From assembly GCA_014843695.1 (NCBI GenBank), contig CM026401.1:47323632-47387631 (forward strand): 64,000 nucleotides of DNA. The letters are read 5' to 3'. The DNA comes from Archivesica marissinica (Eukaryota > Mollusca > Bivalvia > Venerida > Vesicomyidae). Positions 25,201 to 36,000 of this stretch are shown piece by piece. The notes below the pieces were generated by a model. The model saw nothing but the letters and a program-made list of their open reading frames with translations. It was not told the origin of the DNA and did not search any database. Within the stretch, counting starts at the first letter, position 1. Each line of letters opens with the position of its first letter. Both the position numbers and the translations under genes were made by a program.

Positions 25201-25851
25201 GAGCCACACCCCCGCCACGTCGACTACCAGGGCGAGGGACATGTTTAATCTGGTACCCTTCTGGCAGCAGTTCACTTAAACACGTTTTATCAATTGAAGT
25301 GCCTAGCCATGTTTCAGTAACAGCAATCATATCTAGGTCATTTGAGAATATAAAATCACAAAACGCTATGGTTTTGTTCTTCAAAGATCTTGGATTTATA
25401 CAACACAGTTTAATGTTTTTTTGGCCTTTAACAACAGTTTGAGATTCATATTTTATGCGGTATATATTTAAGCTTCTTGTAGAATTCAATACCTCTTTAT
25501 CAAGATTTGAAAAACGTTCTGTTCTGGCTGTTGATATTACAGTAGGAATTGTTTCTGGTAATATTTTGATATTGTTAAAGTTTATTCCTTGATTTGTGTC
25601 CCAATTTCGCCTGCATTGATACAGACCGCCTCTGGCAGATCTGTATTTCAAAAGACCATAATCCTTTAGAACATTTAAAGTTGCTTTGTTCGGGCGTGAA
25701 AGCCTTCTAGCTACACCTGCCAATTTCAATAATTGGTCTCTATTATACTTGACAAAGCACATTGTAATCATGAAAATTGTGTTCATCAAAAAGTTACACA
25801 ATTTATTAATTTGTACATCCAATTGTTTCAAAGTATGGCATTCAATATTGA
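22234..25851 (-). mobile_element. Non-LTR retrotransposon (LINE, CR1/L2-like), 5' end lost in the assembly gap
   Basis: Minus-strand LINE. The 3' end on the minus strand reads AAAGCGCTTTTGAACG, then GAGCGCTATAAGTTTGGTAT, then an (AAT)n tail abutting the 54-bp array at 22233. Upstream is a long endonuclease-reverse transcriptase ORF (see CDS). A 3' simple-repeat tail and a GCGCTATA-type 3' end are typical of CR1/L2-like elements. The 5' UTR and 5' junction lie in the run of Ns, so target-site duplication cannot be checked. Confidence 0.9.
22520..25786 (-). CDS. LINE ORF: AP endonuclease and reverse transcriptase
   Basis: 1,088 codons from an inferred ATG at 25786 to TAA at 22520, with no stop or frameshift. 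Residues 1-120 are a short N-terminal region. Residues 126-356 are an apurinic endonuclease-like domain with N131, E158 (VTETW), Y238 (MYRPPP), D277/N279 (GDLNFH) and D349/H350. Residues about 630-880 are the reverse transcriptase, with D721 in LLDLSAVFDTIDH, VPQGSVLGP, and the catalytic FYADDSQLY at 802-810. The C-terminal region includes RLDYCNSLLYG, AARIITRTSR and HWLPV, as in CR1/L2-like elements. All catalytic residues I can place are kept, so the protein may be functional. The frame stays open into the gap, so the true start could be further upstream. Confidence 0.88.
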   Translation of the reverse strand: MNTIFMITMCFVKYNRDQLLKLAGVARRLSRPNKATLNVLKDYGLLKYRSARGGLYQCRRNWDTNQGINFNNIKILPETIPTVISTARTERFSNLDKEVLNSTRSLNIYRIKYESQTVVKGQKNIKLCCINPRSLKNKTIAFCDFIFSNDLDMIAVTETWLGTSIDKTCLSELLPEGYQIKHVPRPGSRRGGGVALIYKTGIDVNIVSSTRDNEFSTFEYLDCNVNIKSYSLRLSVMYRPPPNKENGLKTKVFLEDEWPLFLSKYATIDKNIIITGDLNFHLDNYSDRDAIQFNSILQSCDMTQHVNEPTHVRGHILDVVITRENDKTVSEVVVTDPGFSDNSGKVTRDHFAVIFHARAAKPAPVRKTVSYRKFRSIDVDTFKSDIMASEKLRNSLQCTDADDLVSIYNSELSALVDKHAPLRTKTITLRPSCPWFTEELHDAKHVKRKYERKWKKSRLTVDHEIYRSQCAKVNKMLKQARLDYFSNKVISCGRDQKSMFKITKHLLEGDSEIALPSGKNPNELAQEFSDFFISKVEGIRNDISSNSQSELGPLNIETEKLPHISCLNNFCPSHEKEVEQFIKKGPNKSCEIDPIPTWLLKSCLSEILPIVTQIVNISLETGNVPKSFKISRVRPLLKKPSLDKNTLKNYRPVSNLPYVSKILEKVVNSRIDEHLTSNNLHEVHQSAYRKFHSTETALLKVQNDILQSLDQNNATILVLLDLSAVFDTIDHRTLLQRLEFHFGITGKPLQWISSYLTDGKLSNSVLMNFSVPQGSVLGPKFYTMYTKPVGAICKHHGLNHHFYADDSQLYLSFKPSVQASQAETLLRVENCLQDIVAWMHANMLKLNTDKTEMIMFSSQRNFQHIENINVKVGDSNTEPSTCVRNLGAFLDSRMDMDKHVNSVTKSCYAQIRRIGHIRQYLTTDATKTLINSLITSRLDYCNSLLYGVPKYTSNKLQTVQNTAARIITRTSRFSHVTPILKELHWLPVQERIKYKILTHTYKALNGEAPIYMRNLLEVYIPRRDLRSKYEAATLVLPRRRTVTYGDRSFMTAAPKLWNSLPSNLRSATTLCSFKKALKTHLFKCSYGT

Positions 25852-26851
25852 NNNNNNNNNNNNNNNNNNNNNNNNNNNNNNNNNNNNNNNNNNNNNNNNN
25901 NNNNNNNNNNNNNNNNNNNNNNNNNNNNNNNNNNNNNNNNNNNNNNNNNNNNNNNNNNNNNNNNNNNNNNNNNNNNNNNNNNNNNNNNNNNNNNNNNNNN
26001 NNNNNNNNNNNNNNNNNNNNNNNNNNNNNNNNNNNNNNNNNNNNNNNNNNNNNNNNNNNNNNNNNNNNNNNNNNNNNNNNNNNNNNNNNNNNNNNNNNNN
26101 NNNNNNNNNNNNNNNNNNNNNNNNNNNNNNNNNNNNNNNNNNNNNNNNNNNNNNNNNNNNNNNNNNNNNNNNNNNNNNNNNNNNNNNNNNNNNNNNNNNN
26201 NNNNNNNNNNNNNNNNNNNNNNNNNNNNNNNNNNNNNNNNNNNNNNNNNNNNNNNNNNNNNNNNNNNNNNNNNNNNNNNNNNNNNNNNNNNNNNNNNNNN
26301 NNNNNNNNNNNNNNNNNNNNNNNNNNNNNNNNNNNNNNNNNNNNNNNNNNNNNNNNNNNNNNNNNNNNNNNNNNNNNNNNNNNNNNNNNNNNNNNNNNNN
26401 NNNNNNNNNNNNNNNNNNNNNNNNNNNNNNNNNNNNNNNNNNNNNNNNNNNNNNNNNNNNNNNNNNNNNNNNNNNNNNNNNNNNNNNNNNNNNNNNNNNN
26501 NNNNNNNNNNNNNNNNNNNNNNNNNNNNNNNNNNNNNNNNNNNNNNNNNNNNNNNNNNNNNNNNNNNNNNNNNNNNNNNNNNNNNNNNNNNNNNNNNNNN
26601 NNNNNNNNNNNNNNNNNNNNNNNNNNNNNNNNNNNNNNNNNNNNNNNNNNNNNNNNNNNNNNNNNNNNNNNNNNNNNNNNNNNNNNNNNNNNNNNNNNNN
26701 NNNNNNNNNNNNNNNNNNNNNNNNNNNNNNNNNNNNNNNNNNNNNNNNNNNNNNNNNNNNNNNNNNNNNNNNNNNNNNNNNNNNNNNNNNNNNNNNNNNN
26801 NNNNNNNNNNNNNNNNNNNNNNNNNNNNNNNNNNNNNNNNNNNNNNNNNNN
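25852..26851. other. Assembly gap (1,000 N)
   Basis: Exactly 1,000 unknown bases between the LINE 5' side and the G-rich minisatellite. The round number suggests a placeholder, so the true distance is unknown. Open frames crossing it are meaningless. Confidence 0.99.
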
Positions 26852-29800
26852 TACATGGTGTATGGTAGACAGGGGAGGGTACATGGTGTATGGTAGACAG
26901 GGGAGGGTATATGGTGTGGTAGACTGGGGAGGGTATATGGTGTGGTAGACTGGGAGGGTACATGGTCTGGTAGAATGGGGAGGGTACATGGTGTGGTAGA
27001 CTGGGGAGGGTATATGGTGTGGTAGAATGGGGAGGGTACATGGGGTGTGGTAGACTAGATGAGGGTACATGGTGTATGGTAGACAGGGGAGGGTACATGG
27101 TGTGTGGTAGACTAGATGAGGGTACATGGTGTATGGTAGACTAGATGAGGGTACATGGTGTGTGGTAGACAGGGGAGGGTACATAGTGTATGGTAGACAG
27201 GTGAGGGTTCATGGTGTGTGGTAGACAGGGGAGGGTACATAGTGTATGGTAGACAGGTGAGGGTACATGGTGTGTGGTAGACAGGGGAGGGTACATGGTG
27301 TGGTAGACTGGGGAGGGTACATGGTGTGGTAGACAGTGGAGGGTACATGGTGTATGGTAGACAGGGGAGGGTATATGGTGTGGTAGACTGGGGAGGGTAT
27401 ATGGTGTGGTAGACTGGGGAGGGTACATGGTGTGGTAGACTGGGGAGGGTATATGGTGTGGTAGACTGGGGAGGGTACATGGTGTGGTAGACTGGGAGGG
27501 TATATGGTGTTAGGTGTGGTAGACTGGGGAGGGTACATGGTGTGGTAGACTGGGGAGGGTACATGGGTGGTAGACGGGAGGGTACATGGTGTGGGACGGA
27601 GGGTACATGGTGTGGTAGACTGGGGAGGGTACATGTGTGGTAGACTGGGGAGGTATATGGTGTGGTAGACTGGGGAGGGTACATGGTGGGTAGACTGGGA
27701 GGGTATATGGTGTGGTAGACTGGGAGGGTACATGGTGTGGTAGACTGGGGAGGGTATATGGTGTGGTAGACTGGGGAGGGTATGGTGTGGTAGACGGGAG
27801 GGTACATGGTGTGGTAGACTGGGAGTATATGGTGTGGTAGACTGGGGGGGTACATGGTGTGGTAGACTGGGGAGGGTACATGGTTGTAGACTGGGGAGGG
27901 TATGGTGTGGTAGACTGGGGAGGGTATATGGTGTGGTAGACTGGGGACATGGTGTGGTAGACAGGGGAGGGTACATGGTGTATGGTAGACAGGGGAGGGT
28001 ACATGGTGTATGGTAGACAGGGGAGGGTACATGGTGTATGGTAGACAGGGGAGGGTACATGGTGTATGGTAGACAGGGGAGGGTATATGGTGTGGTAGAC
28101 TGGGGAGGGTATATGGTGTGGTAGACTGGGAGGGTACATGGTCTGGTAGAAGGGGAGGGTATATGGTGTGGTAGAATGGGGAGGGTACATGGGGTGTGGT
28201 AGACTAGATGAGGGTACATGGTGTATGGTAGACAGGGGAGGGTACATGGTGTGTGGTAGACTAGATGAGGGTACATGGTGTATGGTAGACTAGATGAGGG
28301 TACATGGTGTGTGGTAGACAGGGGAGGGTACATAGTGTATGGTAGACAGGTGAGGGTTCATGGTGTGTGGTAGACAGGGGAGGGTACATAGTGTATGGTA
28401 GACAGGTGAGGGTACATGGTGTGTGGTAGACAGGGGAGGGTACATGGTGTGGTAGACTGGGGAGGGTACATGGTGTGGTAGACAGTGGAGGGTACATGGT
28501 GTATGGTAGACAGGGGAGGGTATATGGTGTGGTAGACTGGGGAGGGTATATGGTGTGGTAGATGGGGAGGGTATATGGTGTGGTAGACTGGGGAGGGTAT
28601 ATGGTGTGGTAGAATGGGGAGGGATATGGTGTGGTAAATGGTGAGGGTACATGGTGTGGTAGACAGGTGAGGGTACATGGTGTGGTATACAGGGGGGGTA
28701 TATGGGGTGGTAGACAGGGGAGGGTTCATGGGTGTGGTAGACAGGGGATGGTGTATGGTAGACAGGGGAGGGTAATGGTGTATGGTAGACAGGGGAGGGT
28801 ACATGGTGTATGGTAGACAGGGGAGGGTACATGGTGTATGGTAGACAGGGGAGGGTACATGGTGTATGGTAGACTAGGGAGGGTACATGGTGTATGGTAG
28901 GGACATGGTGTGGTAGACTGGAGGGATATGGTGTGGTAGACTGGGGAGGGTATATGGTGTGGTAGACTGGGGAGGGTATATGGGGTGTGGTAGACAGGTG
29001 AGGGTACATGGTGTGTGGTAGACAGGGGAGGGTACATGGTGTATGGTAGACAGGGGAGGGTACATGGTGTATGGTAGACAGGGGAGGTTACATGTGTGGT
29101 AGACAGGGGAGTACATGGTGTGGTAGACAGGGGAGGGTACATGGTGTGTAGACAGGGAGGTACATGGTGTGGTAGACAGGGGAGGGTAAAGGTGTATGGT
29201 AGACAGGGGAGGGTACATGGTGTATGGTAGACAGGGGAGGGTACTAGTGTATGGTAGACAGGGGAGGGTACATGGTGTATGGTAGACAGGGGAGGGTACA
29301 TGGTGTGGTAGACTGGGGAGGGTACATGGTGTATGGTAGACAGGGGAGGGTACAGGTGTGGTAGACGGGGAGGGTACATGGTGTATGGTAGACGGGATGT
29401 ACATGGTGTGGTAGACTGGGGAGGGTACATGGTGTATGGTAGACAGGGGAGGGTACATGGGTGGTAGACAGGGGAGGGTACATGGTGTGGTAGACGGGGA
29501 GGGTACATGGTGTGGTAGACAGGGGAGGGTACATGGTGTGGTAGACAGGGGAGGGTACATGTGTATGGTAGACAGGGGAGGGTACATGGTGTGTGGTAGA
29601 CAGGGGAGGGTACTGGGTATGGTAGACAGGGGAGGGTACAGGTGTGGTAGACTGGGGAGGGTACATGGGTATGGTAGACAGGGGAGGGTACATGGTGTGT
29701 GGTAGACAGGGGAGGGTACATGGTGTATGGTAGACAGGGGAGGGTACATGGTGTGGTAGACAGGAGGGTATATGGTGTTGGTAGACAGGGGAGGGTACAT

Positions 29801-30113
29801 GGTGTGGTAGACAGGGGAGGGTACATGTGTAGACTGGGGGGGTACATGGTGTATGGTAGACGGGGAGGGTACATGGTGTGGTAGACAGGGGAGGGTACAT
29901 GGTGTGTGTAGACAGGGGAGGGTACATGGTGTGGTAGACTGGGGAGGGTACATGGTGTGGTAGACTGGGGAGGGTACATGGTGTGGTAGACTGGGGAGGG
30001 TACATGGTGTGGTAGACTGGGGAGGGTATATGGTGTGGTAGACTGGGGAGGGTATATGGTGTGGTAGACTGGGGAGGGTACATGGTGTGGTAGACTGGGG
30101 AGGGTTCATGGGG
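26852..30113. repeat. G-rich minisatellite, 26/28-bp units, about 120 copies
   Basis: Units are GGGTACATGGTGTGGTAGAC + TGGGGA (26 bp) and GGGTACATGGTGTATGGTAG + ACAGGGGA (28 bp). An irregular block carrying the variant GACTAGATGAGGGTACATGG occurs twice, at about 27040-27480 and 28190-28580, pointing to a segmental duplication with an offset of about 1,149 bp. Copies are often shortened, especially at 27.5-28.0 and 29.0-29.9 kb. The left end is in the gap. Confidence 0.96.
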
Positions 30114-30734
30114 CAAGATATAACAAATTGTCTCCATGGGAAAGGTTGAAACACTGAAATCAATTGAAGTAACTGAAGTCTAGTTCTCGTGATCAAAATT
30201 TCCCATTAAAGACCATTTGTTTCGTCGGATTCTAAAGCGTATAGGTTTGTTGCATGTTACATGTATATTTTCCTTGACGATTGTTTCAGTAACTACGTGT
30301 TCTCGGTGGGAGCTGCATCAGGACTTCTAGCTCTGTTTTCTACTAGCACCAAATAGACACGATCACAAGGGATAGCTGTTTACATTGTGTATGCATGACA
30401 AAGGAGAGTTTTGTACACTGTGTGTATGACTGTCGACGTGAAAGCTAATAACATGATTGTTGTGTACTTTTTGGAAGATGGATTTTATCAAAATTAGTCA
30501 AAATAAACATCACCAAAGATTGATTGCAATGCTCATAGACTTCTAATGAGAATATTTGCTTGTTTTGGAGTATGATCAATACCGAATTAATGTTGAAAGC
30601 AATGTGATAATATGATCACATGTGATAGTATCATATAGCAAGTGATAGCTTAAAGCTCAATATTGCCTTCTCTGTTCGTGAATCACAAGTGAAATATACT
30701 TCGATCATTCACTGAAACAGCCAAATTTTCTTAT
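30114..30734. other. Unassigned AT-rich sequence
   Basis: No gene or repeat recognised in about 620 bp. Confidence 0.5.
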
Positions 30735-31020
30735 ATGTATCGGATATAAGCTGAAAACGATCCAATATGTAAACTATTAGACTTGTGTGTGGTGCCGAAG
30801 ACAGTACCAATATTTTACATATTAGATCCGTTTGAGGCTTATATCTTACCTAAAACACACACTTATATAACAAGATCCTACTAATTAAAATTGTTAATTT
30901 ACTGCATGTACGCGTAGGATTTAATATAATACGCTGGCCTTTTGACAGCAGTCCAATATTAATAATAATGGACTGCCAGTACAAAGGTATGACGTCACGA
31001 CAGTGTTTTAAATTGATATA
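30735..31020. repeat. Dispersed palindromic element with a CRE-type site
   Basis: Starts with an inverted repeat (GGATATAAGC and GATCCAATATGTAAA against TTTTACATATTAGATC and GGCTTATATC). Then come CAAGATCCTACTAATTAAAA, GGCCTTTTGACAGCAGTCCA and TGACGTCA at 30990-30997. Further copies lie at 52705-53330. Class unknown. Confidence 0.8.
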
Positions 31021-31096
31021 ATCTGTGGAGTTACTTTACTGGGTTTACATTCCGGATAAACGTAGTTACCATCGAGGCGATTCTGATTGGTTAGTT

Positions 31097-31235
31097 CAGA
31101 ATGTTTGGGAGAAGTGAGAAAATAGGTCTGCTTTACGATGGTCAGTATTGCTTACTGGACAACATTTTGTACAAAAATATATTTATAGAGGGGGAAGTCA
31201 GTGTCTCTAGGGCGACTATTTCGCCCTCTAGAATG
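31097..31235 (-). mobile_element. Degraded MITE, CAGGG-ended family
   Basis: Shortened reverse copy of the family at 33688: TTTGGGAGAAGTGAGAAA at one end, GGGCGACTATTTCGCCCTCT then AGAATG at the other, with most of the middle lost. Confidence 0.7.
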
Positions 31236-32484
31236 TCTATATTTCATTGGAATGCATACCGTAATTTGCTATGTATACCATGCTATCATGTATAGCGCGC
31301 ACCCACTGTTTAATAATAAATGTGTGCGGTATACATAGCAAATGACGACATATTAAAATATGATGAATGTAATGCAACATATTACATTCAATTACTTCAA
31401 TATTTGTGTTTTGTTGTATCAAGATTTCATTGTAGAGGTTTGTTGCACAAGGGTGGGTAATGCAGAGTGGCGGCTGATGATACAACCCGTAAACATTCCC
31501 AGTTATCTCTATCAAAGTGAGGTACCAGTACCGTAGCCAGAGGCAATCTAGGGCGATGTTCCCCCTTAAAATTGTTGGGCTATAGAAGCGATTTCCTGCA
31601 TTTTTTCTGATTGAATGAGTTTAAACGTATAATTATGTACTGACCTTTCAGCTCTCTAGCAGTCAACATTTTATACAGCAAAGGGATATTTTAACCGAGG
31701 CAGCTGTCTCGGTGTGCCTCAGTGTGGCTACGGGCCTGGGTACTAGGTAGATATGCTGATCCGTTTGTCCATCGATTGTGATTAATGTGTGGAGAACTGG
31801 AGCGGTTCACTGAACTTTTATATTGTGCATTACAGGCTATTATAAAATTTAATGTTAATGGAAGTTGCTTCCATTTAATCACAATGTATATAAAATAATA
31901 CAAAACTGTATGTCAAAATAGACACTATTTCGCTATAGCTGCGAATATATTTCACGCAGATGAGATGTACGGCGCTGGTCCCTTATCCAAGTACCGTACT
32001 GCACGTAATTTTAAATTCACAATTACAGTGGGCTTTTGTTTCTGGCCATTTTTACGAGGCAAATTCAAACAAGATTCCCGATTCTATATAAATTAAAATA
32101 TAGAAAACCTGGAGATATTTCAGAGTTACGATGTTATTGTTTTACGATAAACAAAGTTGTTGATTGCATGTCAAACAGGTGAATATGTTATGTGCCACAA
32201 TTTACCATTGTCTCTAAACATTCGTAGCAAATAAGAAATACATTAGTTTAGAAGAATAAAATCGATTTTTCATTTATTGTACTATATCATTGGTCACGTT
32301 TTATACAAGTACACGATAGATATGCAGGATGGTGATGTTAGTAAACAATTTAAATTGATTGGCGTTATTTTAAAAAATTATTGTGAATACATTACATCAT
32401 GTCTTGTCAATGTGAGGTTACGAGTTGAAATCCCGTCGGAACCGCTTAATCAACAGGTTGCCAGTTTGAACCCAAACAGAACCG
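31236..32484. other. Unassigned sequence downstream of PEX2
   Basis: No gene recognised. A hairpin with 15-bp arms, TTTGCTATGTATACC and its complement, lies at about 31265-31345. Polyadenylation signals for PEX2 would be expected around here; the minus-strand AATAAA at 32273-32278 is one candidate, unproven. Confidence 0.4.
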
Positions 32485-32690
32485 TAGTGGTAATTGCAAA
32501 ACAAATTCTTACAACATTTGTTTAAATTGCTCTCGAGACCTCATTCCTGATGTAATCTATCACCATAAGGGAGAGAGGAGGTAATGTGGTTTTAAGAGTC
32601 TTTGCCTAAGGACCACAAGCATAATGGCTACAGCTGGGCGCGAATTACGGGCCTCGCATCTGAAGCGAACACACTGCAACCATCAAACTA
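32485..32690 (-). mobile_element. Degenerate tRNA-derived SINE, family 2
   Basis: Reverse copy: CTCGAGACCTCATTCCTGAT, then AAGGGAGAGAGG and GCATCTGAAGCGAAC. It is heavily mutated and lies downstream of the PEX2 stop codon. Confidence 0.8.
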
Positions 32691-32931
32691 AGAACTATTA
32701 AAAATGTTTTGGGGGACTAGGGTATCGAAAAGAAGAATGCATGGATGCAATTGCTCTGTCTGAAACTATGACTGTTGTTTTAAGACAAGTATCTGCGGCC
32801 ATATCAACTCCGGGCAGTCTGTTTTGACGGCGAGTACATCAACCATGACACTGCTTCCTTGACAGGCTCTTTCACCTCGTAGTCCCAGTATCCACTTGCA
32901 AGAATACTTCATATCTTTACAACCCCTCATG

Positions 32932-33045
32932 TCATGTGTCATCTTCTTCAACTGAAGCCATTGATACTGTATGAATGTTTGATATATCCCCGACTCTATA
33001 GGAACACAGAGGACATGCATAGCCAGGGTCTGCCTTGAAGTTACT
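32932..33045 (-). CDS. PEX2: PEX2 terminal exon, last RING cysteines and stop
   Basis: Acceptor GTTTAATTTTCAG, then 37 codons and TGA at 32934-32932. CPLC supplies the last two RING ligands. The tail is SMASVEEDDT. The frame choice rests on phase 0 continuity from CYFCVQ and on CPLC; a longer open frame in another phase over the same bases is a shadow. Confidence 0.9.
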   Translation of the reverse strand, partial: SNFKADPGYACPLCSYRVGDISNIHTVSMASVEEDDT

Positions 33046-36000
33046 CTGAAAATTAAACAGAAGTATTTGATTTATGACTGCAAACGTTCCAAGATATTTA
33101 ATCAATATACTGGAATAGCGTGGGTTGAAAGTACTAGGAATATGTTCTAAATTCTTGACACAGGAAGCACAGAATGGAACATTAATGGTGAGGTTATACC
33201 TGCTTTACATGACCGGTGGAGAAAACAAGTCGACTCGTACACGAGAGCCCAACAAACCGTGGTGTTGAATTCTGTCATGTGAAAGGTTGGTGGTTCTACC
33301 TGGGGTTCCTGTCTGATACATATTCCGGAAGGACACTTGGGTTCTTCATCTACTGCCTAAACCTGGAAGGGTTGCTATATTTAATCCCAAACAAACTCAC
33401 ATTTTCTGCTCAACACACACCGTACCTGAACACAGAAGTAACAGAAGACATGTGGACAACCGAATTCCTGTGCTCTGATTGGCCAATCTCCACAGATGGC
33501 ACATGTTGTTAAGTTCCTCTCTGATTGGTTGGAATGACTGGACTTGGCAGCAGACGACAAAAATCTCTGAACCATAACATTCTTCAGTTTTTGGAAGTTT
33601 ATGAGTGGAAGCACAAAGAAGAGAAATTCCTGAAAATAAGGATTTGTTTTAACAAAGCATCCATTTTTTTACATGCTTGGTATATTACAGGGATCATTCT
33701 AGAGGGCGAAATTGTCGCCCTAGGGACCCTGACTTCGCCCTCTGGGGGCCCCACTTCTCCCCTAAAAAAAAAATTTATATTTTTTTTTGTTTCTTACGAT
33801 TTTCAAACAAAATTTTGTCTAGTAAGATACACTGGCCCATTATAAAGCACTCCTTCTTATTCAAATGTTGTATTTAATGGTTGTACTGTGCATTTTAACC
33901 CTATTTTGCAGAAGTATATTAAAGAACACCATTGAAGGAAGCGATCACGCACTTTTTCACTTCTCCCAAAAATTCTGACCTAGAATGAACCCTGATATAA
34001 CACCAATACTTGGGACCTCTGTTTGTATGGTGAGGCATCAACATCAAAACCCCTATGTCAGGACATCAAACTTGTGAGCCCTAGGTCAGGGCATCACACT
34101 GGTGAGCCCCTAGGAAAGGGCATCAAACTTGTGAGCCCTAGGTCAGGACATCAAGCTTGTGAGCCCTAGGTCAGGGCATCACACTGGTGAGCCCCTAGGA
34201 AAGGGCATCAAACTTGTGAGCCCTAGGAACGGACATCAAGCTTGTGAGCCCCTAGGTCAGGACATCAAACTTGTGAGCCCTAGGAAAGGACATCAAACTT
34301 GTGAGCCCTAGGAAAGGACATCAAACTTGTGAGCCCTAGGAAAGGACATCAAACTTGTGAGCCCTAGGATTGCAGTCCATTGCCCTAGCCACCTGACTAT
34401 CTCTAAGCATACAGTTGGAAGTCGTGATATCGCAGTGGTAGCACGTTCACTTCAGGTGCGAAAGACCCAGAGTTTGAGCCCCACTGGAGCCGTTACGATT
34501 ATACCCTTAGGCAAGGCATTTAAATTCGACATTGCCTCTTCTCTCTCCCTCGTGGCGATGGATTCCGTCAGGAATGAGGTCTCGAGAGAGAGTGATTAAT
34601 ATAAGTTGTAAGAGTTTGCAATCAAGCTAAAATATATTTGTATAAACAAAATAAAAACAACCTGTCTCTAATTACCACTATTTTATCTCCCATCAAATCC
34701 ATTATGAGTCCATTATGCAAATAAAGACTAAATTTAATTTGCATAAACAAAGCTGGTGGCGAATAACGTTCTGTAAATGAAACAAACATCGTATGCCCGA
34801 ATCAAAGTACTGCAATTTGTGTACTTACTGAAAAGCCGTGCCACAGCAGTTCTCTAGTCATGTATTCAAAGGTAACCTGCAAAACAAATATTATCACCCC
34901 TGAATAGACGAAGAGTGTTGAGGTAACATATAACATATTTATCCGGCATATATACATAACTAAATACAAGAAGAGGACATATCGAGAGACAACCATATCC
35001 CATGTCGCTCTTTATATACTTTATTTTTATTTATTCTTTGCGAAGCAAGTTTTAACAACTTATATTAATCACTCTCGTTGGCTCGGATGAAAGCGTATAT
35101 GTGGGAGGAAACCGGAGAAAACCGATCTGGCGACCATCGTACCATCTCACATACTTCCCTGTCCGAGGATCGAACCCGGGTCGCATAGGTGAGAAGCAAG
35201 CACGCTAATCGGACAGCAAAATTGGAACACGGTCAGTCTGAGAAAGTCACATATCCCACACAGCTTTATTAACTTTGAACAAGAGGATAGTCCGAAAGAC
35301 AGCCGTATCCCTCCCCCAACAGGAGGACAATCTGAGAGGCAACAATATCCAGGGCTCGTAGAGGGTGACATGGACGAGGTAGTCACCCTTGGGACCCTGA
35401 ATTTGCCCCCTGGGGCACCACTTCTCCCTAAAAAATTTGTTTATATATTTACAAAGACAAAATATTGTCCAGTACGATACACTGGACATTGTAAAGCACT
35501 CGTATTTAAATATTGTATTTAATGAACAATTATCAACTAATCAATCGACCCATTTTGGATGGACCTTTCTTAACCCGGCTTGGAGCTTTCTGATTGGCTG
35601 AGCCATCAACAGTCTCAACCAATCATAACACTTGAGATTTGAGAAAAGCTTTATAACCCTGCTCCACAAAGACAACTATTTGTGAGTAATCCAGGGATCG
35701 CAGGTTCGATCCCCCGTCTTACGTTTATTTATCGTCGTTCTTTTACGTGCACGATGTACAGCATCGACACCAGACCTCAGTTTAAAGTCTCATCTGAAAG
35801 ACTGTTAATTTTATTAGGATCAGATCCCTGGATTACCAGTCCAGCGTGTTACCACTGGATTACAGATAATGTCTGTATCGTTTTGGTATTTAAACTTCCT
35901 TTGCTCTCATTTTCATTGACATTTATGTTACTGCTGGCAGTGTAAACATTGGATGGAAGTCGTGATAGCTCAGTGGTAGCGCGTTCGCTTCACGTGCGAA

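Noticed and set aside
25686..27184. Frames crossing the N-run
   Set aside because: Unknown bases carry no reading frame; the LINE frame is supported only up to 25851.
26852..30196. Proline/tyrosine-rich minus-strand frames
   Set aside because: Translation of a G-rich minisatellite.
31237..31515. 92-codon minus-strand frame near a hairpin
   Set aside because: No protein features; overlaps an inverted repeat and a degraded MITE edge.
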